Shown one piece after another: positions 53,803-64,000 of a stretch of DNA of 64,000 nucleotides (position 1 is its first letter; each line of letters starts with the position of its first letter). This stretch comes from Uranotaenia lowii (taxonomy: Eukaryota; Arthropoda; Insecta; Diptera; Culicidae): NCBI RefSeq assembly GCF_029784155.1, contig NC_073691.1, positions 127,410,714-127,474,713 of the forward strand, written 5' to 3'. Made by a program: the position numbers and the translations under genes. Below the pieces are notes generated by a model that worked only from the letters and a program-made list of their open reading frames with translations, was not told the DNA's origin and did not search any database.

Positions 53803-54854
53803 TTAATTAGTATAAAATTCAGGAAAAATATCCAGCTTGGCTTCCGCTTTTCCAAATCCGAATTGCCGGGCCTTACGCTTAACCCTTGCCATCAGATTTT
53901 GTACAGCCACCTTGTCTACCTTCTTCGCCGCAGAAAGCCAGTTTGTCTTGAACTGCTGCTCGTCCTTGGCAGTTTTTTGGTCTTCTTTAGGTTCCGCTTG
54001 ACAATAGCCCAATATTTCTGAATTGGGCGGAGCTCTGGCGTGTTGGGAGGGTTCTTGTCCTTGGGAACCACCTGCACGTTGTTGGCGGCATACCACTTCA
54101 TGGCCTTTTTACCGTAATGGCAAGATGCCAAATCCGCCCAAAACAGTATGGAACAACCGTGTTTCTTCAGGAAAGGCAGCAGACGTTTATTCAAATACTC
54201 TTTCACATAAATTTCTTGGTTGACAGTCCCGGAAGCTATGAAAATGCTGCTTTTCGAGCCACAGGTACAAATGGCTTGCCAAACCAGATATTTCTTCGCG
54301 AACTTTGACAATTTCATGTGCTTGAAAATATCTGCTACCTTTCCCCTTCCTTTTGCCGTATAAAACTCTTGTCCCGGAAGCTGCTTGTATTCGGCTTTGA
54401 CGTAGGTTTTGTCGTCCATTACCACGCAGTCAAACTTCGTCAGCATCGTCGTGTACAGCCTCCAGGATCGCGCTTTGGCCGTTGTATTTTGTTTATCATC
54501 GCGATTTGGAGTCACTTCCTTCTTGTAAGTCGATAGCCCGGCTCGTTTTTTGGCTCGATGCACGGTTGTAGACGATACACCCAGCTTATTTGCGGCATTT
54601 CGGAGAGAGAGTTTAGGGTTTCGCTTGAAACTACCGGCAACTCTCCTTGTCGTCTCAGCGGCTTCCGGTTTTCGATTTCCCCTCGATCCAGACTTCCTGG
54701 CTGTCGACAAACGTTCCCCAAACACTTTGATTACGTTTGTAACGGTTAATTTGGCAACTTTCAGCGATTTTGCCAGCTTTGCGCGCGAGTAACTCGGATT
54801 TTCGCGAAGCGCGAGCAATATTTTAATACGCTGCTCTTCTTCCTTGGGCGGCAT
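53803..54854 (-). pseudogene. DD37E transposase, copy 3: catalytic Glu changed to Gln
   Basis: The longest surviving transposase frame here: 312 codons from MPPKEEEQRIKILLALRENP. Helix-turn-helix regions are intact (LSLRNAANKLGVSSTTVHRA). The first box reads VVMDDKTYVKAEY, where the family has MDDET, and the second ILFWADLASCHYGKKAMKW. The third reads PELRPIQKYW: codon CAG where copies 1 and 2 have GAG, so the third catalytic residue is lost by one base change. A single-base-type frameshift after KRNLKKTKK moves the last 60 residues (DEQQFKTNWLSAAKKVDK) to another frame. Despite good length it cannot be active. Confidence 0.85.
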
Positions 54855-54973
54855 TTTGACAACTGAAGAGTGAATTCCAAAATCAAAATAGGAGCAACAT
54901 TATACACACACACGCCTTCAAAATGAGGGGTGTTCAGGTTTTTTAAATGCAAAATTGAAAGAAATACGTCAAG

Positions 54974-55442
54974 TTTTTTTTTTTTTTTAAATATGTCTTT
55001 ATTTGTATCAATTCATCATTACATTTATATTACATTTTTTCATTAAATTAGGTGTTCAGCTCAATAATGAACTGTTCAGAGCCCTATAGTTAACTAGATA
55101 TTAAAAATTTATTTGTAAGAATTAAATTTGCTTAGCGCAATTAAGAATTTAATGTAGGAGAACATCCTGTAATGGCAAAAATATTTTAAACTTAAAACTA
55201 AACACTATCCTAAAATTAAACTAGTTGTAAAGAGAACGAATCTCTGCGATGGAAGACTGCATCGATTTGCCTCTGAAGTTGGAGATGATTTTGTTGGCCA
55301 TCTCTTCGATCGATTCAATGCCTGCAATCCGATGAAGATCTTCGGTGCTGTGCCAAGGTGGAAGCCGCAAAATCATTTTCAGAACCTTGTTCTGAATCCT
55401 CTGGATGGCTTTCTTCCTCGTCGCGCAGCAGCTAGACCAAAT
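54974..55442 (-). mobile_element. 5'-truncated jockey-like LINE inserted in ITmD37E copy 3
   Basis: Poly(T) at 54974-54988 is the poly(A) tail of a minus-strand insertion. AAATACGTCAAG lies on both sides (54962-54973, 55443-55454), a 12-bp target duplication. The coding end reads KKAIQRIQNKVLKMILRLPP, then WHSTEDLHRIAGIESIEEMA and ISNFRGKSMQSSIAEIRSLYN-stop, the C-terminus of a jockey-type protein. About 165 bp match 63838-64000 with only a handful of differences, so the family was active recently. Confidence 0.85.
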
Positions 55443-55815
55443 AAATACGTCAAGTTGATATTGACCAAATTTTAACCGTATCACCCTTTAGTTGGGGCCT
55501 TGAACCGAAACCCGAACGCCTCCTTGGCTATGTGGCTAAGAAGCTGCAACTAAGCCGAAGTGTAATCGCGACGAGAAGCAGAAAAAATCCGCCAAAACCC
55601 GTGCCAGGAAGATGTACCTCCTGACGAAAGTTGAATTCTGCATCATGGACGACGAAACATACATATGTGAAGGCCGGAGTGCACCTTTCGTGACCCAGGA
55701 CACGATGAACGAACAGGTGCACATGAAAGAGTGCCTCCAGAAGCGGCTGCTTCCTCTCCTGAAGGCCCACAACGTCCCAACAATCTTCTGGCCAGATTTG
55801 GACTCATGCCACCAC

Positions 55816-56377
55816 CAGACTTGTAAACCATCGACATTTTCTCTGACAGTCGCACAGCCTGCTTTTATCAGTATCATTGTTCGTGCCATCAAACGAATGC
55901 GACCGAAAACTTGCCGAACAGTCGACTACCATCAAACGAAACGAAATTCATTCTTCTTTGTGTGATTGTCGAACGAAATTTCGTGTCTTGGTACACGAGA
56001 GGGATAATTTGATGGTCAAACGACCATCATTCCCGACAGTTTACGACATCGCCTATCTCTTTCACGCAGCAGAACTTACAGACTCAATAAGCAAATGCAA
56101 TGTTTTCTATTCACTCCCTCCTGTTGAAAAAAAAATTCGTCACTCTGCAGCGCCGGGTGATGTTTGGATGTGTTGGTCGAACAATGTGGAATGATTATCT
56201 CGATTATCTACGCAAGAGGGATGACAGTCAAACGACTAACCACAAAAAAAGATCAAAATTTCGTTTGATATTTTTTTGCTCTCCGATCAAACGATTGCGC
56301 TCTCCACGATTGTCACGAACGATGTGTGGTGGTTGTCTCCGGAAAAATTCAAACGATGGTGACCAATTACAAGCCTG
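55816..56377. mobile_element. hAT-type MITE in M3, 8-bp TSD
   Basis: The ends are CAGACTTGTAA and, from the right, CAGGCTTGTAA. GCCACCAC flanks exactly (55808-55815, 56378-56385). The interior is rich in CAAACGA/TCGTTTG words in both orientations. Non-coding. It splits the M3 transposase between the second and third catalytic boxes. Confidence 0.85.
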
Positions 56378-56556
56378 GCCACCACTCCAAGGACGTGTTG
56401 AAGTGGTATCCGGACAATAAGGTCAATTTCGTGCCGAAAATGTTCAACCCTCCCAACACTCCGGAGCTCCGCCCCATCGAGAAGTACTGATGATGCCAAA
56501 TCAAAATAAAATTTCAAGGTAATGGCTGAGGCCAACCAGTTATCAATACCATAAAC

Positions 56557-57437
56557 TAGGCTTGCCAGATACTTTCAGAAAAAAGCGGGAAATTTCACGA
56601 AAAAAGCGGGACACAGCCTAAAAAAGCAGGACATATAAGAAAATCTTTAAAAAAAACCTTAATTGTGTAGCCAAACTTACACGTTTACCACCAGCCAAAA
56701 TTATTCACAGAAAGTACACTAAGGTTTTCTTACTAACGCAGATTGATTTTGATCAGTTTTTCTTACATGACTTCTGTTTACACGGTTTTTCCCATATTCA
56801 CCTTTATTTTTAACGGTTTTCGCGAACTAACACGTTATTTGAGGGAAAATATTTCAAGTCGTACATTGAAACGGTGGATTTTAACCGCGTAAAAAAGCCT
56901 TTGTGTAATTTGTACAAAAAAATTAGTTTGTTTGGTAATTTGTTTTAAAATTTGAAAACTCAAGAAAACTTCCATCTTTCTATACTTCGGGCAATTGAGT
57001 CGAAAAAGGTGGTGTATAATATAAAGCAATTTAAGTAGGATTCCGACGAAAAAATTAATCTCTATGATTCTATGATCTATCATGTTTTGGAAGCAACTTA
57101 AACAATATTTTCTTCATACATAAATTGAACGGGCTCCAAGAACACTTAACTGAATCATAATCATACTGTAATGTTAAGAGCTTTAAAGTTATTCAGTGTT
57201 GTCTTATATAAACTATGGAAAATTCTGCATATTTGGAGAAAAATAACTACTTGGAAAATTTTCTGATTAGCACAGAATTCAAACTGAGACTAAAATTTGA
57301 TTTTTTACAGTGTTAGTCAGTTAACTTTGTAAAATTTCCAAGGAAAAAAGCAGCACATTTTGAGGAAAAAGCGGGACAGCGGAACATTCAACAAAAAAGC
57401 GGGACATGTCCCGCTTTTGTGGGACGGATGGCAACCT
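56557..57437. mobile_element. 881-bp element with 9-10 bp TSD and AAAAAGCGGGACA repeats
   Basis: TACCATAAAC lies on both sides (56547-56556, 57438-57447). The termini TAGGCTTGCCA and, from the right, AAGGTTGCCA are short imperfect inverted repeats. AAAAAGCGGGACA-type words repeat inside both ends (56578-56635; 57340-57425), with a palindromic GGGACATGTCCCGC near 57404. The long duplication suggests a MULE- or P-like mechanism. A diverged TTTACACGG block lies near 56765. Non-coding. Confidence 0.6.
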
Positions 57438-57447
57438 TACCATAAAC

Positions 57448-57700
57448 CGTACATTCCCTTACACGACCAGGTGCTGACCGATTTCAACCGGTGTCTTCTG
57501 ATGGACGATGAAACCTATATCAAGGTTGATTTCAGGAAAATCCCAAGTCAAAAATTTTACTTGGCAAACGGCTCGGGGGGATGTTCCAGCTGAATTTTAA
57601 TTTTGTTGTCGACAAATTTGCACGAAAATTTATGATTTGGCAGGGCATTTGCAGCTGTGACAAAAAAAACGATAGTTTTCGTTACAAACAGGGTGGATGA
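57448..57700 (+). pseudogene. DD37E mariner M4, catalytic-core fragment
   Basis: Reads HDQVLTDFNRCLLMDDETYI, then KVDFRKIPSQKFYLANGSG, and after a frameshift EFNFVVDKFARKFMIWQGIC. This is the first catalytic box and following strand of a mariner near the 33195 and 58155 subfamily. The second and third boxes and both TIRs are missing. Confidence 0.65.
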
Positions 57701-57937
57701 AAATCAATAATTTTCTAAAAGAAACAAAAAAAACGGGTTTTTATTATAGATCGATTCGGCTTTGTATCTAACGCCTCGAATAAAAAAAACACGTCTCGTT
57801 CTGATTAGCGAGTTAACGATCATTAAAAAAAATATGTCAAATTCCTTTGTCAGCTTACTCCTTTGTAATGCTTTTTTTTTCGCTGTCCCCGTCTTCGGAC
57901 TCTTCGAGCGGGAAAAACAATAAAGTTTTTTATTATT

Positions 57938-58130
57938 AGCTGACCCGGTGCGCTTTGCTACACCTTTCAAAAATAAATGAAATTTTCTAAAAATTATTGA
58001 AGTCTTATTTGTTTTGTGGGCATTATTTCAAATCAAATTACAACATAATCCAACAGCAACTGCTTTGAAATGTGAGCTGTAGGTGTAGTTTCGAACTGCA
58101 ATACTAAGATGTCTTGAACTTATTTTTTGA
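57938..58130 (+). repeat. Head of the CTAGCTGACCCG dispersed repeat, second copy
   Basis: TTAGCTGACCCGGTGCGCTT, then TGCTACACCTTTCAAAA and AATCAAATTACAACATAA, match 43903-44085. The tandem 150-bp part is absent here. Confidence 0.6.
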
Positions 58131-58154
58131 AACTTGATTTCTAAGTTGTATTAC

Positions 58155-58990
58155 CTCTTTGCTGTAGTGGCTGCTTGCCAAATCTGGCCAAAACTTTACT
58201 GATCCTTTGTCAGATCTAATGTACGAAAGAATACGTTTTCTCAGGCACTCCTTATTGTACATTTAGGAGTCTAGGGTCTTGTTTGTAACAAAAACTGGGG
58301 TTCTTGACCGCAGCTGCAAATACCTTGCCAGATCAAACACTTTCATAAGTCTGCAATTATCGACAAAAACGAATTTGAACTTACCGGAGACTTAACCCGA
58401 CCAGTGGCTTTATAAAAATTTTGGCCTGGATACTGCCTAAAATCCATCATCACGTACGTTTCGTCATCCATGAGGATGCATCCGTCGTACTTCGTTAGAA
58501 TCTTGTTGTATAACTTTGGCTACTACATTCTGCTTCAATATCCGGTTTGGTTGCTTACTAGCCCAATAAAATCGGATTTTTTCACGCAGACTAATTCTTC
58601 TGACGGTGCACCGGCGGTCGGCATTGAATTTCTTGGCGATCTCATAGTCCGACTGCCCTGGGTTTGCCTTGATCGTTCTCAACACCTTCAAATGCAGTTT
58701 TCGATCCTTAGTTTCACTATGACGATTGGTATGAAACTGCAGATCGATAGTATGCATCTCAGAGAAACGTTTAAGAACGCTGCACATGTTCGATTTTACC
58801 ATTTTCAACGATTTCGCGATTTTTGAACCCGACCATGTCGGATTTTTGACGTGGGTGTCCAAAATTAATTTTCGTCTCGCGGCGTCCATCACGTGTAACT
58901 TTTTCGAAACAAAACGAATCGTAATGAAATTTTCAACACTGATGGAGGAAACATTCCAATACAAAGTACTGTCAAAACATTCCAGATCCG
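58155..58990 (-). pseudogene. DD37E mariner transposase, relative of the 33-kb copy
   Basis: Probable start MDAARRKLILDTHVKNPTWS at 58889; an upstream in-frame ATG exists. DNA-binding part: GSKIAKSLKMVKSNMCSVLK, then SDYEIAKKFNADRRCTVRRI. Catalytic part, after a frameshift: HPHG-stop region, the MMDFRQYPGQNFYKATG equivalent, KCLIWQGICSCGQ, and it runs out at the PDLASxHYS equivalent near 58165. The third catalytic residue is missing. The 5' untranslated part matches 33240-33275 and 33539 onward, showing the site where the 33-kb copy received its MITE. Confidence 0.7.
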
Positions 58991-58999
58991 ACCACCAGG

Positions 59000-61190
59000 A
59001 GCGCCGTGGTCGCTCTAATCGGTACCGTTATCTTTTACATCTAGTGACTACTGGGGCGTGGCCGGCGCCTTTATTGGTGTTCAAAGAGATCATCAATTTT
59101 GGGCATTGCAAATGTGCTGTCAATCCCAGGCACCATTTTTTGACATCTGATTAAAATTGATGGCCTCGGTCAATCAGTCAGTCTCGGTAGCAACCATTGG
59201 CGAATTCGTTCTACTGAGCCACGCCTGCGTTTGTGGAATTCGAAACGCAATTATCGTAGTAAGTTAAAGTTCGAAGATTAAAGATGGATGTGAGTAGTCA
59301 ATTCAGCTAAGAAAGAGCCGAAAATGTATGTGTATACAGCGTTCAAATTGAGAGGGCTTTGGGCAGAAAAAGCGAATATATGTTAGCTGTAAATTTGAGT
59401 AGAGATTTAAACGACATGTTTCAATTTTCACATGACTTGTACGTACAGTGTTAGAGACGCATTTGGAATGTTTAAAAACTGTTCCTATAATTTCAATATT
59501 ATAAACTATGAACCTCGTTACGCAGCTGGAATAAGTTCAGAGCTTGCGGGAGAACAGATGAGTTCTAGTGATGGGAGGAAGGCGGGAACGAAACAAACCA
59601 GAACGGAACGTAACGGGAAGGATATGATTTGAATTCGTTGTTTTGCTTGTGGTCGACCTGGGCGAATTCAGCTGAAGGTGGAACCTTAGTACAGCATTGC
59701 ATGACCAGAGGTTGGAGGTCACAGGCAGGGTGCTTGCTGCGCTCGCTAGTAGTTTATTAGCTGACAATGGAAAGATTCCGGAGGGAAACTGGTCCAGATT
59801 TAGGCATAGGCGAATTACAACTTTCCAAACTCATCTCTTAAATAGTGACGTAAAACGATTCCAGTCTGCCTATTTGGCTGGGCGCTCTTGACTCTGACTG
59901 ACTGCCGGAGACTGTCTGAGCACATGGCGAATGTAAATTAGGAAACCTCTAACCCAAAATATGAGCCTATGCGAACCGATTCCGAAGGCTTCCCAAAAAC
60001 TGGCCTAAGTCTGTGTTTAGTGTGAGAAAAAGACTCATTAAAACTCATCCTCATCTTGATTGCTTTTCCCAAGGTCAACAACTTTTGGGCCAGTCTTGGT
60101 ATCATTTCAACTACATACATAACGTATACCTATTCTTCATTTTTCTGATTCTACAACCTCGAAGAATCAGTCTCAATCGCCCTTCTTCCTTTGCTTTGGT
60201 ATCTTCTCTGTCGATTACGGATTCTTCCTACAGTTTTCAGCAGTAAAAAACAAATCTGCTGTTCTAATCGTAGATACATATAGCGAATCGAGCATGGTTT
60301 TAGGAAGAGCATCCATTAACCTTCGGGTGTAACTGAAATTCTTAGAAAAGGAGACACATCGCATTAAAAGCCATACTCTGATATTTGGAACGGAATCGAA
60401 TGTACATATGTACGTCGTCTAGAACACTTTCTCCTTGCGCCTGTTTTCTTGTCCAATACGAAATTGGGAAAACGCGTCACGGCACATAACTAGTGTCCGT
60501 TCTATTGTAAAGAAGGTTTAAAAAATGTGTACCCCATTCCATGTGTGTGTTTTAAACTTGCCAATTGCTTCTTCCCGTGTTTTTTCTTCTTCCATGAAAA
60601 ACGAAAAAGAGCCGATGAACGAATTTTAACAACGCCGTTCTCTCCTCAATCGGCGTCGCCGTCGTCTTCTTTTACGTTTCGCTGCTGGCGTCCCGTCGCT
60701 GTCGTCAAGAGCAAGTAGCGTGTGCCCCTGCTTTCGTATGCTGCTGCTGGTTCAGGCCAGATAAAACAAAAATCGATACCGACAACAATATACATATACA
60801 GCAAAGAAGCGGTCTAATATATACAAACACTAACACACGCACAGGATGTACCTGCTCAGGAACCGGGAAGCAATGCACCTTTCAGGTGGTATTCGAAAAT
60901 CACGTGATTGTTTCCCGCAAATTTTGGAACTTTCTATAGCCCCTAACGAAGATCGTATTATTACTTTTGGTGAAACTAGGTCGAGGACATTGAGTCGTTC
61001 AATCCGGATGAACACACAGCACATTTAACTAGATCTGATCACAAACCTCTAACCAATGACCCTTAGTTCATCCCTACAATCATTTCAATTTTCTTCTTAT
61101 CATCATATCTTTTTGGGAAAAAATAGCAAACCAAGATGGTGGTTTGCTACACTTTCTGACAGCGTGTAAAACTTCCTAGTTACTATTATT
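59000..61190. other. Intron sequence, no recognised gene
   Basis: A less AT-rich, CpG-containing block lies at 60600-60760 (CGGCGTCGCCGTCGTC words, GCTGCTGCTGG). A 60-codon plus-strand frame at 60846-61028 lies just before the LINE and could be older LINE sequence. Nothing here is firm. Confidence 0.3.
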
Positions 61191-61194
61191 CAAT

Positions 61195-62205
61195 AATTTT
61201 TGTCATCTATTTTAACGATGTACTCACTGTCCTTGATGGACCTAAACTTGCGTATGCTGATGACCTCAAACTTTTTCACACCATCAACAGCCAAGAGGAC
61301 ATCGATTTCTTGCAAAGGCAGTTCAATACCTTCGCTCACTGGTGTGACACCAACTGCCTGCCTCTGAACCGGAGTAAATGTGCTGTCATTTCATTTTCTC
61401 GCAAGCGGAACTCTATACACGCGGAGTACACTCTTGGTAACGAAACCATCGCCCGGGTGAACCACATCAACGATCTGGGCGTGATCCTAGACCATCGGCT
61501 GGAGTTTAAGACGCATACGAATTACATCGTTGATAAAGCATCTAGAAGTCTTGGCTTCTTATTTCGCGTAACCAAGGAGTTCAAAGATGTGTACTGCCTA
61601 AAAAGCTTGTATTGCAGCATCGTTCGCTCAACTCTCGAATATGCATCAGCAGTTTGATGCCCATTTTACCAGAATGGAGCCGAACGAATTGAGGCTATCC
61701 AGCGGCGCTTCATGCGGTATGCCCTGAGACACTTGAACTGGCTAGATCCGTTTCGTTTACCCAGTTACGAAAGCCGTTGCCGCCAAATTGATTTGGACAC
61801 ACTTCATGTGCGCCGAAACGCTGCACGTGTTTTAGTCGTAGCGGATCTCCTCGCATCGAGAATTGACTCTCCCGTGTTGCTGGAAGCTATTCCCCTTAGT
61901 GTGCGGCCCCGAGGACTAAGGAACCAAAATCTGCAGCTCTATGTTCCAATTCGGCTGAACAACTACGGAGCCAACAGCGCTCTTATCGCTCTTATAGGAA
62001 TTTTTAGAACATTTAACCGCTTCGCCGAGTACTTCGATTTCAACGTTTCAAGAGCCACTTTCCGAAGAAAAATTTTAATGGTATCGAGGACTGAGTAGAC
62101 TAAGGTAGTAGTTTTTAACTTGTTTGTAACTCATTATTTTATTAAGCTATCATTAGGATCAACAGGTGATCCGTTGATGTTTTTTACACAAATAAACAAA
62201 GAAGC
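61195..62205 (+). mobile_element. 5'-truncated LINE with hairpin 3' end
   Basis: Begins abruptly just before the YADD box. Ends with ATCATTAGGATCAACAGGTG, then ATCCGTTGATG and an ACACAAATAAACAAAG-type tail. The ATCAAC/GTTGAT pair can form a 6-bp stem. The same 3' end occurs alone at 12930-12990. Confidence 0.7.
61200..62098 (+). pseudogene. LINE reverse transcriptase, C-terminal half, one stop
   Basis: Reads IYFNDVLTVLDGPKLAYADD, then LKLFHTINSQEDIDFLQRQF, WCDTNCLPLNRSKCAVISF, NDLGVILDHRLEFKTH and SRSLGFLFRVTKEFKDVYCL, up to TLEYASAV. TGA at 61656-61658 replaces the usual Trp codon of the EYxxxVW motif. The frame then continues to 62098 (RIEAIQRRFMRYALRHLNWL). One base change is the only lesion I see in the remaining 300 codons. 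It has the jockey/CR1-like insect LINE layout; the exact clade is uncertain. Confidence 0.7.
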
Positions 62206-62867
62206 ACAATAACTGATCCCTTTCACCCCCTAATATTGATCTTTTTTATCAAGATAACAAACTGTGCAAAATTTCATTTTGATTGGACAACCCTAAGGCC
62301 ACCCTCAAACGCCTTAAAATTGGAAAATTTATGAAAAAAAGATAAAAAAAATCATTGAAAAAAATCTTTATTTATTTCTTTCAATACTTTATGGGAGTCA
62401 GGACCGGAAAATATAAATTGGCTGCAGCATTTTTTTTTTACTTTGAGGCTACTAAGCACTTTTTGAAAGCTGATTTAAAATCTTCGCTTACGTTTGGTTT
62501 CGCATTTCATTCCAAATTGGATTCGAAACTCATATGCATTTTCAATATTTCGATAATGATTTTCTGGATGTGAAAAGATAATTAGAAGCCAACCCGAGGT
62601 TTTCTTTCGTATTCAGATTTGAAGTTCTTGAGCTTATTATCAACTACGGTCCACCTACGACACCTAGCCAATGGCATAAGGGTTGCATTCCGTGATTGGT
62701 TCGAAAAAATCAACATTTCACAATGAACCAAGTGAATGATTGCTGGGAGCAAGCAACGCAATCGCACTGTACAGTTTTGAGAATTTCAGACTTTGATATG
62801 AACCAATAACGACGCCGACCAGGTCCGTGTAGTCGATAATTGGAAGGGAAGTGCAGTACATGTGATG
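62206..62867. other. Intron sequence, nothing recognised
   Basis: A-rich and T-rich runs at 62330-62380 and short frames without resemblance. Confidence 0.4.
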
Positions 62868-64000
62868 ATTTGTTTGGAAAAATGCCAAAGTAACTCCAAT
62901 TTTGAAACCTGGAAAAAGTGCTTCAGAGCCTTCAAGTTATCGACAGTTAGTTTGCTTCCTTCTTTAAGTAAACTATTTGAGAGAGTTATTTTGAATAGAA
63001 TGATGATTCAGATTAATCAGAATTCTATTTTCCCTGATGAACAATTTGGTTTTTGTAATGGACATTCTACAGCACATCAACTTTTGAGTGTAACTAATAT
63101 GATTAACGCTAGCAAATCTAAAGGTTACTCTACTGGTGTTGCTCTTCTTGATATTGAGAAAGCTTTTGACAGTGTTTGGCACAAAGGTTTAGTAGCTAAA
63201 TTAGCCCGATTTGATTTTCCTGTATATCTCACTAAAATTATTCAAAATTATTTGACTAGGCGAAACTTACAAGTAAGCTATCAAAATTCATGCTCTGAAA
63301 GGACACCCATTAAAGCTGGTGTCCCTCAGGGTAGTATACTTGGGCCAATTTTATACAATATTTTTACTTCTGATCTTCCTGATGTACCAGAAGGAAAGGG
63401 TAGAAGATTGTTTGCTGAGGATACTTTGCTTTCATCCAAAGGTCGAAATTTACGGGTGGTACGCAATAGAATGCAACAAAATTTAAATCCTTCTTTGAAT
63501 TACTTGAAAATGTGGAAAATTTCTCCTAACGCTTCCAAAACTCAACTTATTTTACTTCCCCATAAGCCAAGAGCTAAATTTTTAAAACCTCATAACTTTT
63601 AATGGGGTTTTATTAAAATGGTCTGATCACGTGAAGTACTTGGGACTCACACTTGATCGGAATCTTACTTTTAAAAATCACATTGAAGATATTCAATCTA
63701 AATGTAATAAATACACTAAATCTCTTTATTCTCTCATAAACAGGAAATCCAAATTGTGTTTGCGAAATAAGATGCTCATCTACAAACAGGTGTTCCGACC
63801 AGCGATTTGCAGTTCCGATTTGGTCTAGCTGCTGTGCGACGAGGAAAAAAGCCATCCAGAGGATTCAGAACAAGGTTCTGAAAATGATTTTGCGGCTTCC
63901 ACCTTGGCATAGCACCGAAGATCTTCATCGGATTGCGGGCATTGAATCGATCGAAGATATGGCCAACAACATCATCTCCAACTTCAGAGGCAAATCGATG
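62868..64000 (+). pseudogene. Jockey-like LINE polymerase, cut by the window edge
   Basis: Starts mid-domain with NAKVTPILKPGKSASEPSSY, then after a frameshift SLLPSLSKLFERVILNRMM, PDEQFGFCNGHSTAHQLL, ALLDIEKAFDSVWHKGLVAK and PIKAGVPQGSILGPILYNIF. The catalytic box reads RLFAEDTLLSS where the family has FADD, so a catalytic Asp is replaced by Glu. A stop occurs at 63601 and the next frame reads KYLGLTLDRNLTFKNHIE. The last part (KKAIQRIQNKVLKMILRLPP) is nearly identical to the fragment at 54974-55442. The 3' end lies beyond 64000. Confidence 0.85.

Larger units (their letters stand above)
53709..55488 (-). mobile_element. ITmD37E copy 3, carrying a jockey insertion
   Basis: The TIRs AAGGGTGATACGGTCAAAAT (left) and AAGGGTGATACGGTTAAAAT (right end reverse-complemented) are flanked by TA at 53707-53708 and 55489-55490. 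It is inserted in M3. Without the 469-bp LINE fragment and its 12-bp duplication it would be about 1.3 kb, the size of copy 2. Confidence 0.9.
53373..56490 (+). mobile_element. DD37E mariner M3, host of three nested insertions
   Basis: The left end AAGGGTGTCCACGATGAAAT follows a TA at 53371-53372. Coding parts are split: the start at 53524 (MKSKEQIVRDKILRIHHENK), the catalytic middle at 55600-55815, and the end at 56386-56490. The pieces are separated by ITmD37E copy 3 and an hAT MITE, each with exact target duplications. The right terminus is not recognisable; the element stops after RPIEKY. Confidence 0.7.
53524..56490 (+). pseudogene. M3 transposase in three pieces
   Basis: The N-terminal helix-turn-helix part (MKSKEQIVRDKILRIHHENK, then DLSHRSMASD) ends in a stop. 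After copy 3 the frame resumes with KVEFCIMDDETYICE, which lacks the stretch between the first box and TMNEQVHMKECLQKRLLPLL (deletion), and then reads IFWPDLDSCHH. After the MITE: SKDVLKWYPDNKVNFVPK, then NPPNTPELRPIEKY and a stop. Once the MITE is discounted, 37 residues separate the second Asp from the Glu, which identifies DD37E. Non-functional. Confidence 0.65.

Noticed and set aside
54318..54792. Plus-strand frames over ITmD37E copy 3
   Set aside because: Antisense shadows of the transposase; the same shadows appear over copies 1 and 2.
60846..61028. Plus-strand 60-codon frame as a host exon
   Set aside because: No splice signals, and it lies directly before a LINE; more likely old LINE sequence or chance.

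Overview
The window looks like insect DNA, most likely from a mosquito or a close lower-dipteran relative. It is AT-rich and almost free of genes. It is packed with Tc1/mariner elements of the DD37E type (ITmD37E, best known from mosquitoes), hAT-type elements, tRNA-derived SINEs, several LINE lineages and TA-flanked MITEs. I see no bacterial genes, operons, rRNA genes or CRISPR arrays. The mosquito assignment is an inference from the repeat repertoire.

Host gene: two well-formed exons lie on the minus strand. The exon at 42371-42532 encodes the start of the BAH domain of an MTA1-like protein (NuRD chromatin-remodelling complex). The exon at 11697-11804 has matching splice phase and open reading. 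The two would be joined across an intron of about 30.6 kb. I find neither the expected initiator exon to the right nor the next BAH exon to the left. The whole window is therefore probably the inside of one large MTA1-like transcription unit, and nearly everything else is intronic repeat DNA.

Layout: 0-11.7 kb holds AT-rich sequence, small MITEs, a TIR element (3.5-4.9 kb) with exon-like remnants of an unclassified transposon protein, a LINE tail, a Gypsy integrase remnant and an hAT-type end. 12.5-21 kb holds a SINE, a 3.6 kb hAT element with a perfect 8-bp target duplication, a TIR repeat and ITmD37E copy 1. 21-28 kb holds RTE-like LINE ends and a second copy of the TIR repeat carrying three younger insertions. 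28.9-31.8 kb holds the most striking structure: 119-bp tandem repeats in two head-to-head arrays, themselves flanked by inverted minisatellites, which together can fold into a very long hairpin. 32-42 kb holds a complete mariner with perfect TIRs, ITmD37E copy 2, and two fold-back elements. 43.9-50.3 kb holds minisatellite repeats, a third fold-back element and an hAT-type element containing an L1-like LINE. 53.4-59 kb is a nest of mariners: one element holds ITmD37E copy 3 (which holds a jockey fragment) and an hAT MITE. 61.2-64 kb holds two LINE remnants, the last running off the window.

No mobile element appears able to code for an intact enzyme. The transposases carry frameshifts, stops, lost catalytic residues or internal deletions. 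Several nested insertions have exact target duplications, so their relative order can be read directly.
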